Shown here: positions 1 through 9,591 of the stretch, piece by piece
How positions within the stretch are numbered: position 1 is the stretch's first letter
Layout: every line of letters starts with the position of its first letter
From: Flammeovirgaceae bacterium UBA6059
Lineage (GTDB): Bacteria; Bacteroidota; Bacteroidia; Cytophagales; Cyclobacteriaceae
DNA length: 64,000 nucleotides
NCBI GenBank assembly: GCA_002435755.1
Contig: DIYH01000027.1
Span: 62,001-126,000 of the forward strand
Direction of reading: 5' to 3'
Notes under the pieces: generated by a model
Databases searched by the model: none
What the model was told of the DNA's origin: nothing
What the model saw: only the letters and a program-made list of their open reading frames with translations
Position numbers and translations under genes: made by a program

Positions 1-852
1 CCATACATGGTGGACAATAAATACCTGTTTTTCTCCTCTGATAGTCTTGGCGGATACGGGGGCAAAGACATTTTCGTGATGCAACGGTTAAACCAACTTG
101 GTTGGGATAAGTGGACTGAGCCGATCAATCTTGGCCCTCTAGTCAACGACGAAAACGACAATGTTTACTTTCATTATTCTAAGGTGAGAAACATGGCCTA
201 CCTGACCAAGGGCACTCATGAGGATGACATGGATATAGTACAGATCAAGCTCTTTCTCGAAGAGGAGATCTTCGCGCATCTGAATGGAAAATCAGGATGT
301 ACAGCTCGGTCATTTTACGAGAATAGATTTGATAGTGATGTATCCACTCATGAATCTCAGAAGTGCTTCGACTATCAAGTAGTGGAGATGGACAGGCTAG
401 ATACTGAAGACAAAAGTTTCATCTGGCATTTTGGGGACGAAACCATTGGGTATGGTATTAGTACAGAGCATTGCTACAATGAGCCTGGGACGTATATGGT
501 GAACTTCTCTATTGTGGAAAACAAAACGCAATTTCAGTTTGATGATGAGTACAATTTTCAAGTAGAAATATTTGATGATATGAAGCTAGTGCTCGATGAG
601 ATACATCAAGCCGGCAGATCGTTAAACCATAAAGCTTACACGGCCGGTATACTTAACCTACCAAAGGAGGTAGTCGAAGTAACTTACTATTGGAACTTTG
701 GTGATGGCAACTATGGCTGTGGTACGAGTGTAGAGCATGATTACATCTATGGTGAAACATTTAAAGTTACGGTCACTGCAGTCTTCGAACTTGAAGACGA
801 AACGATACAATTGACCAAGTCAATCGAAACTAAAGTAGATCCGACGTTATGA
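1..852 (+). CDS. PD40/PKD-domain protein, C-terminal part (5' end outside window)
   Basis: The frame is open from base 1 and aligns with the C-terminal half of the paralogue at 2212-3726, so the gene begins upstream and the first in-window ATG is internal. Visible parts: one PD40-type beta-propeller blade near the start (the NKYLFFSSD stretch followed by GGKDIFVM), then two PKD-like modules, each with the WHFGD or WNFGDG core and a downstream EHxY element. Such modules are typical of extracytoplasmic proteins in Bacteroidota and usually bind polysaccharide or protein. The stop overlaps the next ATG (ATGA), so the two genes are probably co-translated. Enzymatic activity is not indicated; the role is inferred to be surface sensing or binding. 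Confidence 0.8.
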   Translation, partial: PYMVDNKYLFFSSDSLGGYGGKDIFVMQRLNQLGWDKWTEPINLGPLVNDENDNVYFHYSKVRNMAYLTKGTHEDDMDIVQIKLFLEEEIFAHLNGKSGCTARSFYENRFDSDVSTHESQKCFDYQVVEMDRLDTEDKSFIWHFGDETIGYGISTEHCYNEPGTYMVNFSIVENKTQFQFDDEYNFQVEIFDDMKLVLDEIHQAGRSLNHKAYTAGILNLPKEVVEVTYYWNFGDGNYGCGTSVEHDYIYGETFKVTVTAVFELEDETIQLTKSIETKVDPTL

Positions 853-1814
853 AAAGCATCACAGTTCTCACAATCAGTCTTGTTTGCTTATTCACTTTTC
901 GGGTATCCGCTCAGATGGTTCCAGGAGAGTTCGAGCAAATTGACTTTCTCATTACATTCGGAAAGTCATGCCCCACAAACTGGGGAGATGACGACTACAG
1001 TCAAACATTCTTTTTCATTATTCCCGAGTCTTTTACTCATCCTGTCTACATCAGAGTATTCGATCCCGACATAGGTGGTGAGCATGACCAGGCCAATGGA
1101 GAATTCGATACCAAGATCAAATATGAGGTTTATGGTGGTTCTGGCACTTACTCCGAACCAGATGCACGCACCATACATCCTAAAGGCAACTACAAAAGCG
1201 GCACATTGATAGCCACGAAGACGTTCGGGCAAAATGAGCTCTATGATAACGAGTGGTACTCATTTGGTCCCATCAATCCCTTAGAAGGAGAATTTGTTGA
1301 TGAGTTGGATGGTTATGTGATCAAAATCATTGCTGAAGGTGTAAGAGGCAATGACGGCAATCTCTACAAGTATTTTTTAAGCACGCAGCACGATGCTAAC
1401 AAAGATGTGGAAGGCGCTAACGCCTTTACTTATGAGTATAGCTTTAGGTTACCAGAGAGCGCACGCCAGGTAGTACATCTTTATCCTTTTATAGATCGAA
1501 ATGTCGTATCTATAAAGCAGCACAACTTTGATCTTGATGATGAAGCTCAAGTTATGCTGTATTCGGTATCAAAAAACAGGCACAATGGTAATATCAGTGG
1601 AAATGACGTCTGGAGCCAAAGCAAGCATCTGATTGATGAAGAAGAAAAGAACAGTACACTAGACATTCAGATACTGAAGACAAAACCAAGCCACAATGAC
1701 GTGGTAGCCTACGTCACCAATCAATATGACGAAGCTGTGGCCTTCTTCTCAAACCCCATCGGTGGACCTCCCAAATACAAGTACAAGGTGAACGTCAAAC
1801 GCAAAAACGATTGA
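849..1814 (+). CDS. Secreted protein of unknown function, 321 aa (first copy)
   Basis: The first 21 residues form a signal peptide ending VSAQ, so the mature protein is periplasmic or secreted. No known domain is recognised. The sequence is nearly co-linear with the 322-aa protein at 3723-4691, sharing the stretch after VPGEFE, the SCPTxWGDDD motif region, the FGPINPLEGEF segment, the STQHDxNK segment and the FFSNPIGGPPKYKYK end. Its start overlaps the preceding PD40-PKD gene by 4 bases. A good intrinsic terminator lies 23 bases after the stop. The strict gene pairing with PD40-PKD proteins suggests a partner protein. Function unknown. Confidence 0.85.
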   Translation: MKSITVLTISLVCLFTFRVSAQMVPGEFEQIDFLITFGKSCPTNWGDDDYSQTFFFIIPESFTHPVYIRVFDPDIGGEHDQANGEFDTKIKYEVYGGSGTYSEPDARTIHPKGNYKSGTLIATKTFGQNELYDNEWYSFGPINPLEGEFVDELDGYVIKIIAEGVRGNDGNLYKYFLSTQHDANKDVEGANAFTYEYSFRLPESARQVVHLYPFIDRNVVSIKQHNFDLDDEAQVMLYSVSKNRHNGNISGNDVWSQSKHLIDEEEKNSTLDIQILKTKPSHNDVVAYVTNQYDEAVAFFSNPIGGPPKYKYKVNVKRKND

Positions 1815-1836
1815 CAAATATGTAATTCGCTAGGTC

Positions 1837-1867
1837 AGAGGCTGTCTCAAAAGGGCAGCCTCTTTTT
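1837..1867 (+). terminator. Intrinsic terminator after first gene pair
   Basis: An 8-bp perfect stem (AGAGGCTG with CAGCCTCT) with an 11-base loop is followed by a run of T. It closes the first PD40-PKD/secreted-protein unit. Confidence 0.8.
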
Positions 1868-2211
1868 ATATCTCTTGAGGTCTTTCGAAGAATTCAATCC
1901 TCGCACCCACCCGATCCCAAGAGCGGAATTTATGAAGTTGAGCTGAGATGGAACCGAGGCTATAGGGGTGCTTCTTGGGGGTCCTGTAGTTCAAGAACAC
2001 TTGCTCTCTAATTTTTACTTTGCATCTTTTAAACACCCGTATTAATTCATCACTTAATAGAATATCTACTAACTCACTGTAAACAAGAGAGTTAATTCAA
2101 TCATTTGTTCGTGAGATAGGTTTCACCGACGATTTAACCCGATTCAACGACTTTTCACCAAGTAGATATATGGATGATCTAAATTCATTCATAACCAAGT
2201 GGAAGGAAATC
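1868..2211. other. Intergenic region upstream of second gene pair
   Basis: About 340 bases between the terminator and the start of the second PD40-PKD gene. It presumably holds that gene's promoter, but no clean TAnnTTTG motif was found. No RNA gene or repeat is seen. Confidence 0.4.
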
Positions 2212-3726
2212 ATGTTGACTTACAAAAACCTATCGGGCATTTTTTGCCTGTACTTCTTTGGGATATTACTTATTCCCAGTACTTCAGTTGCTAACAACAA
2301 AGCAACCAAGACACAAAAGGCCATTGTAGCAAGTCATGCCAAGATGGTCAATTCGAGCATCAACTCAGCCTATCAGGAGCATCATCCTGTCATTTCTTTA
2401 GATGGTAAAACCATGTTCTTTAGCAGAGCCCAGCATCCTCAAAACATCGGTGGCAAAGAAAGTCACGAGGATATCTGGTTTGCAAACTGGAATCCCAGTC
2501 GCAAGAGCTGGGACAAAGCCCACCCGTTTCATCACTTTAATACCGGTGGATCCAACATCATAAATTCCTTGGCGCTAGATGGGGACACGCATATGGTCAT
2601 TTTCGGTAGAGACCATGCCAGCGAAGATGACAGGCTATCGTACAGTCGCTTCGAAAACAGGAAATGGACCGAACCTAAAATGTTCACCATCCAAAACTTC
2701 GAGCATAAGTCAATTCACGATGACTATTTTGTGAGTACTGATGCAAAGTTCCTGTTCATCTCCAGCATCCTGGATGAGGGCCAGGATGATCGCGATCTAT
2801 ATGTAAGCACGAGAATAGATGAATCAACATGGTCTACCCCTATCCCTCTTTATGGTGTCAATACAGATGGCAATGAAGTCGCACCATTTTTTTTAGACAA
2901 TAAGTACCTGTTCTTCTCTTCGGACGGTCTTGATGGTTTTGGTGACCAAGACATCTATGTGATCAAACGACTCAATGAGGATAGCTGGGATGAGTGGTCT
3001 GAACCTGTTAATCTAGGATCAAAAGTGAACAGCCCTCAAGAAGACTCATATTTTCATTATTCAAAAGTCAGGAACTCAGCTTACCTGATCAGAGGAAAAA
3101 GGAACACGGACATTTTGGAGATCAACCTTCACCTGGAGTCCGAAGTACTTTCAAATTTTGAAGGGGAACCGATCTGCGATGCAAGGTACTTTTACCAGAA
3201 TGAAATTACTGCTGAGTCAGATGTGGCTGAAGCAAAAAAATGCTACGAATTCAGGGTACTGGAATTGGACGAAGAAGAAGTCATTGGAAAGGAGTTTCTC
3301 TGGGATTTTGGAGACAATACAGCAGACATAGGACTCACCGCCAAGCACTGCTACGAGGAGACTGGTGAATATCACGTGGACTTTTATGCCAAAGACAACT
3401 CTCATCCTATTGAGTTTAACGATCAGTATTCCTTTGATCTCAAAGTGTTTGAAGATGTACGTATCGGTATGTCAGCTGAAGTGGATCCTGATAATCCCAA
3501 GTCCAGGATCTATTCAGCGTCATTCGACAATTTGCCGGATGAGGTTGAAGATGTTTCGTTCTACTGGAGCTTTGGAGATGGCAATTATGATTGTGCACAA
3601 ACTGTGAGACATGACTTTTTACTTGAGCAATCCTATCAGGTACAGGTCACTGCAGAGTTTGATTTTGATGGTGAGCCTGTTCAGGTGAGAAAGTCAATGA
3701 ATGATAACATTTCAAACAACTCATGA
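2212..3726 (+). CDS. PD40/PKD-domain secreted protein (full-length second copy)
   Basis: An ATG at 2170 is in frame, but the ATG at 2212 is preferred: it has a purine-rich GGAAGGAA sequence just upstream and gives a normal signal peptide (about 28 residues ending in SVA). The mature protein has several PD40 beta-propeller blades (motifs such as ISLDGKTMFFSR, LFISSILDEG and YLFFSSDG with a following DIY/DLY) and then two PKD-like modules (FLWDFGDN; FYWSFGDGNY). It is a full-length paralogue of the truncated gene at the window start. The stop overlaps the next start. It is likely an extracytoplasmic binding or sensing protein; no catalytic motif was seen. Confidence 0.85.
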   Translation: MLTYKNLSGIFCLYFFGILLIPSTSVANNKATKTQKAIVASHAKMVNSSINSAYQEHHPVISLDGKTMFFSRAQHPQNIGGKESHEDIWFANWNPSRKSWDKAHPFHHFNTGGSNIINSLALDGDTHMVIFGRDHASEDDRLSYSRFENRKWTEPKMFTIQNFEHKSIHDDYFVSTDAKFLFISSILDEGQDDRDLYVSTRIDESTWSTPIPLYGVNTDGNEVAPFFLDNKYLFFSSDGLDGFGDQDIYVIKRLNEDSWDEWSEPVNLGSKVNSPQEDSYFHYSKVRNSAYLIRGKRNTDILEINLHLESEVLSNFEGEPICDARYFYQNEITAESDVAEAKKCYEFRVLELDEEEVIGKEFLWDFGDNTADIGLTAKHCYEETGEYHVDFYAKDNSHPIEFNDQYSFDLKVFEDVRIGMSAEVDPDNPKSRIYSASFDNLPDEVEDVSFYWSFGDGNYDCAQTVRHDFLLEQSYQVQVTAEFDFDGEPVQVRKSMNDNISNNS

Positions 3727-4691
3727 TGAAAAAATATATACTATCGTTAGCCGTACTCTGCCAGATGCAACTTCACTCTTGGGCACAACTTGTGCCTGGA
3801 GAATTTGAACATATTGAGTATCTCATGACCTTCGGCAAAGAATGCCCGACCTCATGGGGAGATGATGATTTTAGCCAAACATTTTTCTTTATTGTTCCCA
3901 AGGCCTTTACCCATCCGATATACATAAGGGTGTATGATCCTGAAGTCGGAGGCAACCATGATGTGTTGAACGGTGAGTTTGACACGAAAATGAAATATGA
4001 ACTCTATGGAGGGCCAGGTGCCTACAGTAATCCTGACGCAAGAGAAATTGATCCGGTAGGAGAATACAAGAGTGGCAATCTAATTGCATCCAAGACTTTT
4101 GGTGTCAATCCTGAGTATGATGATCAATGGTACACCTTTGGTCCTATCAACCCCTTAGAAGGTGAGTTTATTGATCAATTCGGAGGGCATGTGTTCAAGC
4201 TCATCACGGAAGGTGTAAAAGGCGATGATGGCAACCTATATAAGTTTTTCTTGAGCACTCAACATGACATCAATAAAGAAGTAGAGGGTGCAAATGCTTT
4301 TACTTATGAGTACAGTTTCAGGCTACCTGAGCATGTCAAAGAAGTGGTTCATCTCTATCCATTCATTGAAGAAGATGTAGTGTCTATCATTCAGCACAAT
4401 TTTGATTTGGACAACATTGCTCATGTGATGCTCTATTCTGTATCGAAAAACCGTATTTCGGGTGGTGACAGTGGCAATGATGTCTGGATAGAGAGCAAGC
4501 ACAGCATCGAAGATGCCGAACGCAATAGCACACTTGATGTACAAATACTCACCACAGGAGATGCGCCAAATGATGTTGTTGCCTATATTACTAATCAGCA
4601 TGATGAAGCCATTGCATTCTTCTCAAACCCTATCGGAGGCCCACCAAAGTACAAGTACAAAGTAGATGTCAGGAAGACACACAATGAATAA
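3723..4691 (+). CDS. Secreted protein of unknown function, 322 aa (second copy)
   Basis: It starts ATGATG, overlapping the TGA of the PD40-PKD gene; either Met is possible. A signal peptide ends at SWAQ. It is a close paralogue of the protein at 849-1814 along its whole length, so the two-gene unit was duplicated as a block. The stop overlaps the start of the downstream Reg_prop gene (ATGAATAA), so PD40-PKD, this protein and the Reg_prop sensor probably form one translationally coupled operon. No recognised domain; perhaps an extracytoplasmic partner in the same signalling route. Confidence 0.85.
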   Translation: MMKKYILSLAVLCQMQLHSWAQLVPGEFEHIEYLMTFGKECPTSWGDDDFSQTFFFIVPKAFTHPIYIRVYDPEVGGNHDVLNGEFDTKMKYELYGGPGAYSNPDAREIDPVGEYKSGNLIASKTFGVNPEYDDQWYTFGPINPLEGEFIDQFGGHVFKLITEGVKGDDGNLYKFFLSTQHDINKEVEGANAFTYEYSFRLPEHVKEVVHLYPFIEEDVVSIIQHNFDLDNIAHVMLYSVSKNRISGGDSGNDVWIESKHSIEDAERNSTLDVQILTTGDAPNDVVAYITNQHDEAIAFFSNPIGGPPKYKYKVDVRKTHNE

Positions 4692-7593
4692 AAGATCCCT
4701 TGTCTTACTATGCTTGCTCTCTTTTACACTGACATTAAGTGCAGGTATTAGAGACTTTACCAAAAAAGTACTGGATGAAAACCATGACTTTTTTGGTACT
4801 TTCATCTATAACATAGTTCAGGATGAAGACGGCTTCCTTTGGATAGGTAGCGATGATGGATTGTACCGCTACGACGGTCGGACGATGATCAATCTGAACC
4901 AGCGTGACACTACTGTTGGTGATCTTGTTACAGCCATGCAGGTTTCCTCCGATGGACACCTGTATCTTGGTTACTACCACGGAGGCATAAGTATCGTAGA
5001 GCACAGCCAATACAGAAAGGTCATAACGTCAGAAGAGCTCCCTTATAAAGTAATTGATATCATCAATCTACCTGGTGAGAACAATTTATTGGCTCTCACT
5101 TCCAATGGGGTTTTTGTCAAATTCAAGAATGATCAAAGTACTACCACGGCCATAGAAGACCTGCAGAGTCTCATCATCAATGATCTGGCGCAAATCAATG
5201 ACCAACTCTACGTCGCTACCAGTGACGGACTCTTCATTTACAATATAGACCCTGAAGGCAAAATCACTTTAAATCATATAGTGGAGGACTTGGAGTACAT
5301 CAACTGCAAATCAGTCTATCAAGATAACTTTACAAAAAGAATATGGGTAGGAACAGATGAGGGTCTGTATTCGACCAAAGTCGAGGGCTCAGGTTACAGG
5401 CCTTTCCTTGAGTTCAATAGACTGGTTGTCAATACAATCACATCTGACAAGCGAGGAAATTTATGGTTGGGCACAGCCAATAACGGCCTCTATGAAGTAA
5501 TATTCGAAGAGAACACCTATAAGGTGACGCATTTCTCCAAAAGCAATGGCCTGGAAAGCAACGAGATCAACTATCTCTATTCCGATAGGGAAGATGAAGT
5601 ATGGGTGGGCACATTTGGCAAAGGATTGATCCAACTCAATAGAGCTGACTTCCATCATTATTCTTTCTCCGAGCGTTTTGATCTAAACAGAACCAGGGCC
5701 ATTACTGTACATCATAACAAGCGCTATGTAGCTACGGACAATGGACTGATCGTTGGATATAACAAGCCTTATAAGGACAGTCTCAATTGGGAATCGGTTA
5801 CAGCCTTTGACGGCTGGAACATCTCAGCCATTTTATCTCTCCATGACCGACTACTTGTTGCAGTAGAAGACCAAGGCCTTTTTAGCTATAACGAAGCAAG
5901 ACGTGAGCCGATACTGCTAACGAACAAGGCTGGGCAGTCAATGGACTACACTATCCGTACGATGGTCAATGGTGCAAACACTGTGTTCGTCTCATTTTCG
6001 GGTATGGGTGTAGTGGAGTACAACACGCAGTGGCAGCCACTCAATGAGTGGAATACTACCACACAGTTCTACCACAACGAGATATTCGCAATTCATCCGG
6101 ATGATGAAGGCAATATCTGGTTCGGCGCTTATGGAGCAGGTTTAGCTTATCTTGATCGGACCTCTGATCACATCAGGTATCTGACGAAGGACGACAACTT
6201 CCCTTCGTACGACATTAACAGCATAATTGAAGATGATAACAATGATATTTGGATTGCTACGGCTGGTCAGGGAGTATTCAAATATGACGGTGAAGAATTC
6301 GTAAGATATGGCAAGGCAGATGGGCTTCTGTCAGATTTTGCCAACAGTATTATTATTGATGATAGTGGTGAGGCTTGGGTGGGCCATCGCAAAGGTGTCA
6401 GCCTTATTCAGGCAGATTATGACATCATCAGAACCTTTTACCATCCTGAAGATCTTGGTGAGACTGAGTCTTTGATCAATGCCATCAGCAAGGACCAGGA
6501 AGGCAATATATGGGTAGGTAATCCCTATGGGGTCACTAAGATCGTTCTACCACATTTACATCATGAGATGCGTACCCGCAATACGCACATTACCGATATC
6601 CGACTGTACTACAAGCCGGTAGAACTTACGCAGTATGCTCAGACAGATTTTATTGACAACATACTACCATCAGACATTCTGCTGCCATTTGATCAGAATC
6701 ATGTCACATTTGACTTTGTTTCCATCAACTTAAAAAACCCTGATGCCATCTTCTACAAATACAAGTTAAAGGGATACGATAGAGACTGGTCACCCACTTC
6801 AAAAGCTAACCTGGCAACTTATACCAACCTGGATCCGGGAAAATACACATTCCAGATCATGGAGTCAGACCATGACGACTACTGGCAACCCAATATCTCA
6901 GAAGTATCTTTTGAAGTAGATCTACCCTACTGGAACAAATGGTGGTTTCTGATTTTTGAAATGTTGATCGTAACCCTGGTTGTTATCCTAACATTCAAAT
7001 TTTTATCCAAGGTTGAGAACAAGTTGATTGCACGATTATTGATATACGTCAGTCTCTTTATATTTTTCGAATCGATCCATACACGGTTCGAGCCCTACCT
7101 TGACGAGATATCAGGAGAGATCCCAATTTTCCAGGTGGTGACAAACCTGATATTAGCGTTAATGCTCTTTCCTGTAGAGGGTTTTGTTTCTTTTGTTTTC
7201 AAGAAGAAAGCCGATCATGAAGAATTCGATATTAGAAAACTGATCTTCCCGCAAAAAATCGGAGTACGCTACACGAGGATACACAAGGTATATACCCCGG
7301 ATCATAAGACAGTATTCTTCCACATCAAAGACCGTAAGCATCCTGGAAAGCCCAGTTTTATATACTATGCAAAATGGGATGCCAGCACTGAAAAATGGTC
7401 CAAAGACAAAAAATATGCTCACTTCAATGACCAGCCAGGCAATCAAGTTCTCGAATTTGACACTGTAGCTGGTCAGATGATCATGAGGGTGCTTATCGAT
7501 GGTGAAATGAAGTCTTACCCAATGCGCGATCGCAAACAGGGGAAGAACCGAAAAACTGTTCTCAAAAGACCTGAATATGCCGCTACGGAATAA
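4684..7593 (+). CDS. Reg_prop/Y_Y_Y membrane sensor without a kinase domain
   Basis: An upstream in-frame ATG at 4666 exists, but the ATG at 4684 gives a clean signal peptide (MNKRSLVLLCLLSF...). The next roughly 620 residues form two-component-regulator propeller blades, recurrent patterns such as DEDGFLWIGSDDGLYRYDG and GNIWFGAYGAGL. A Y_Y_Y domain (FYKYKLKGYDRDW, then TNLDPGKYTF) follows, then three or so membrane helices (about residues 750-845) and a roughly 120-residue soluble tail. In most relatives the helices lead into a HisKA/HATPase, His_kinase or HTH module; none is seen here. It overlaps the upstream secreted-protein gene and is followed by a terminator and a LytTR response regulator. 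It is inferred to sense an extracellular ligand and signal through an unknown cytoplasmic tail. Confidence 0.85.
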   Translation: MNKRSLVLLCLLSFTLTLSAGIRDFTKKVLDENHDFFGTFIYNIVQDEDGFLWIGSDDGLYRYDGRTMINLNQRDTTVGDLVTAMQVSSDGHLYLGYYHGGISIVEHSQYRKVITSEELPYKVIDIINLPGENNLLALTSNGVFVKFKNDQSTTTAIEDLQSLIINDLAQINDQLYVATSDGLFIYNIDPEGKITLNHIVEDLEYINCKSVYQDNFTKRIWVGTDEGLYSTKVEGSGYRPFLEFNRLVVNTITSDKRGNLWLGTANNGLYEVIFEENTYKVTHFSKSNGLESNEINYLYSDREDEVWVGTFGKGLIQLNRADFHHYSFSERFDLNRTRAITVHHNKRYVATDNGLIVGYNKPYKDSLNWESVTAFDGWNISAILSLHDRLLVAVEDQGLFSYNEARREPILLTNKAGQSMDYTIRTMVNGANTVFVSFSGMGVVEYNTQWQPLNEWNTTTQFYHNEIFAIHPDDEGNIWFGAYGAGLAYLDRTSDHIRYLTKDDNFPSYDINSIIEDDNNDIWIATAGQGVFKYDGEEFVRYGKADGLLSDFANSIIIDDSGEAWVGHRKGVSLIQADYDIIRTFYHPEDLGETESLINAISKDQEGNIWVGNPYGVTKIVLPHLHHEMRTRNTHITDIRLYYKPVELTQYAQTDFIDNILPSDILLPFDQNHVTFDFVSINLKNPDAIFYKYKLKGYDRDWSPTSKANLATYTNLDPGKYTFQIMESDHDDYWQPNISEVSFEVDLPYWNKWWFLIFEMLIVTLVVILTFKFLSKVENKLIARLLIYVSLFIFFESIHTRFEPYLDEISGEIPIFQVVTNLILALMLFPVEGFVSFVFKKKADHEEFDIRKLIFPQKIGVRYTRIHKVYTPDHKTVFFHIKDRKHPGKPSFIYYAKWDASTEKWSKDKKYAHFNDQPGNQVLEFDTVAGQMIMRVLIDGEMKSYPMRDRKQGKNRKTVLKRPEYAATE

Positions 7594-7638
7594 AATACTT
7601 GTTGGCAAAAGCATCTAAAAGCTTTCCATAGCTGGTTG

Positions 7639-7681
7639 AGGGACGGTCACCGTTTTTGGTGCCGTCCCTATTGTTATTTTT
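7639..7681 (+). terminator. Intrinsic terminator after the Reg_prop gene
   Basis: A long stem (AGGGACGGTCACC with GGTGCCGTCCCT) with a short T-rich loop, followed by ATTGTTATTTTTT. Confidence 0.85.
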
Positions 7682-7781
7682 TCATGTATAAGATTTTTTC
7701 CTATAGTTTTTAAGTGATTCCCTTAACTTAAGCTTGGCTACTTGTATATTTAGCTATCAGCTAAGCAGAAAAGGAAAAGTT

Positions 7782-8471
7782 TTGAAGATTTTAAATTGCG
7801 TCGTGATTGACGATGACCCAATGTCAATCACTATGTTGCAGGCACTGATCAATAAGACAGAGAAGCTTGCACTGTTAGGGGCTTATGACGATGCGGAGAA
7901 GGGTGTTACCGCAATCATAGAGGAACATCCCGACGTTATATTTATTGACGTTGAGATGCCAAAGTTGAGTGGTCCCGAAATCATCCGTAACCTCCCCTAC
8001 GACCCGGCCATTGTCATTGTTAGCGGATCTCCGGATTATGCCGCCGAAGCATTCGAGCTGGATGTTGCAGATTACCTTGTCAAACCGATTGACAACTACG
8101 CCAGGTTTCTAAAAAGTGTAGAAAAAGCCCGTAAAGCGGTAAATACCGAGAACAAAAAGGATTCGAAGAAGCTCTTTTTGAAGGTAGACTCAACGATCAT
8201 CAATCTGGACAAAGCAGATATTTTCTACATCAAAGCACTTGGAGACTATGTACAGTTGATCACAGCACAAAAAACTTACACCGTAAAGTACAAAATGAGC
8301 GCTATTGTCGAAAAACTGACCTCTGAATTTGTCAGAACACACCGCTCTTACATAGTGAATATCAATAACATACAGAATATAGAACAGCTCAGCATTGAAG
8401 TTAATGGTGAGATCATTCCGATAGGTGAGTCTTATAAAAAAGCACTACTCAAGCGCATCGAACTTTTGTAA
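7782..8471 (+). CDS. LytTR-family response regulator
   Basis: The open frame extends back to a TTG at 7734, but the TTG at 7782 is preferred: it is preceded by AAAAGGAAAAG and gives the normal receiver N-terminus MKILNCVVIDDD. The receiver domain (about residues 1-120) has the acidic pocket DDD, the phosphoacceptor Asp56 (VIFIDVEMP) and the conserved Lys101 (YLVKP). The LytTR DNA-binding domain (about 140-230) has the IKALGDYVQL and RTHRSYIVNI motifs. There is no neighbouring histidine kinase; the preceding gene is the Reg_prop sensor. It is a transcription regulator, targets unknown. No ATG start fits better. Confidence 0.9.
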   Translation: MKILNCVVIDDDPMSITMLQALINKTEKLALLGAYDDAEKGVTAIIEEHPDVIFIDVEMPKLSGPEIIRNLPYDPAIVIVSGSPDYAAEAFELDVADYLVKPIDNYARFLKSVEKARKAVNTENKKDSKKLFLKVDSTIINLDKADIFYIKALGDYVQLITAQKTYTVKYKMSAIVEKLTSEFVRTHRSYIVNINNIQNIEQLSIEVNGEIIPIGESYKKALLKRIELL

Positions 8472-8584
8472 GCGCTGAACAGAGCATGATCTGTGCCTTA
8501 ACATTCATTACTCTTTGCTAGTTTAGCTTAGTGTTGAATGATTTTTTATTCTTAGCTGTTTTAGCGATCTAGACTGACCCAAAA

Positions 8585-9571
8585 ATGTTCTACGACAATC
8601 ATGGCAGGAAAATAAACTATGTTCGTCTGGCCGTCACTGACAGATGTAACCTACGTTGTTTTTATTGCATGCCTGAGTCTGGCATCAAGTACATGAACCG
8701 TGAGGACCTGCTGACTTTCGAGGAGATGGAGCGCATGCTCAGGGTTTTTGCAGAGCAAGGTATCAACAAAGTGCGCATTACCGGTGGCGAGCCATTTGTA
8801 CGAAGAGGCATTATGGAGTTTCTCGAGTCCATTGCTACCCTACCGGGAATTGATCACATCAACATCACCACCAATGGCACTACTACCGGCCAATACATTG
8901 ATCGACTTCAGGCCATTGGTATCAGGGCTGTCAATCTTAGCCTTGACAGTCTTGATAAGGATCGATTCTTCGAGATCACCCGCCGCAATGAGTTTGACAA
9001 TGTCATGGAAACCTTCCACCAACTGCTTGACACTGACATCAACGTCAAGATCAATATGGTGGTAATGGAAGGTCGCAACATTGAAGATATCTATCCTATG
9101 GTGTTGCTGACACGCGATCATAATGTGAGTGTAAGATTTATTGAGGAGATGCCCTTCAACGGTACCGAAGGTCAGGGTAATACGACTTTCTGGCCAATGA
9201 AGAAAATCCTGGATCATGTGAAGGCAGAGTTTCCTGAAGTGGAAAAACTTCCGGATCCACCGAGCTCGACAAGCAGAAACTACAAGATCAAGGGCTTCAA
9301 AGGTGACTTTGGCATTATTGCCGCCTACACTCGTACCTTCTGCGGCACCTGTAACAGAATACGGGTCACACCTCAAGGTACGCTCAAAACCTGCCTATAT
9401 GAAGGCGGAGGCACTAGTCTTAGGGACATCATAAGGTCGGGTGCTTCTGACCACCAATTGACTGATCATTTGCAAAAAATACTTTCTAATCGTTTCAAAG
9501 ATGGATTTGAAGCCGAAAATGACAGGAAGAACAATCCGGTTTCTGAATCTATGGCCACCATTGGCGGCTAG
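8585..9571 (+). CDS. moaA: GTP 3',8-cyclase MoaA
   Basis: This radical SAM enzyme does the first step of molybdenum cofactor synthesis, converting GTP to 3',8-cyclo-7,8-dihydro-GTP. The N-terminal [4Fe-4S] motif CNLRCFYC (Cys21, 25, 28), the GGEP motif (68-70) and the second cluster Cys253, Cys256 and Cys270 (FCGTCNRIR, then TC) are all present. The C-terminus ends in the conserved Gly-Gly that completes the active site of the partner subunit. Length (328 aa) is normal. No other moa gene is adjacent, although a MoeB/ThiF homologue lies at 59977-61125. Confidence 0.97.
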   Translation: MFYDNHGRKINYVRLAVTDRCNLRCFYCMPESGIKYMNREDLLTFEEMERMLRVFAEQGINKVRITGGEPFVRRGIMEFLESIATLPGIDHINITTNGTTTGQYIDRLQAIGIRAVNLSLDSLDKDRFFEITRRNEFDNVMETFHQLLDTDINVKINMVVMEGRNIEDIYPMVLLTRDHNVSVRFIEEMPFNGTEGQGNTTFWPMKKILDHVKAEFPEVEKLPDPPSSTSRNYKIKGFKGDFGIIAAYTRTFCGTCNRIRVTPQGTLKTCLYEGGGTSLRDIIRSGASDHQLTDHLQKILSNRFKDGFEAENDRKNNPVSESMATIGG

Positions 9572-9591
9572 TTATTACTTGACAATTGGTA

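Noticed and set aside
8840..9376. Minus-strand 178-codon frame inside moaA
   Set aside because: Antisense shadow of a gene with all MoaA motifs.
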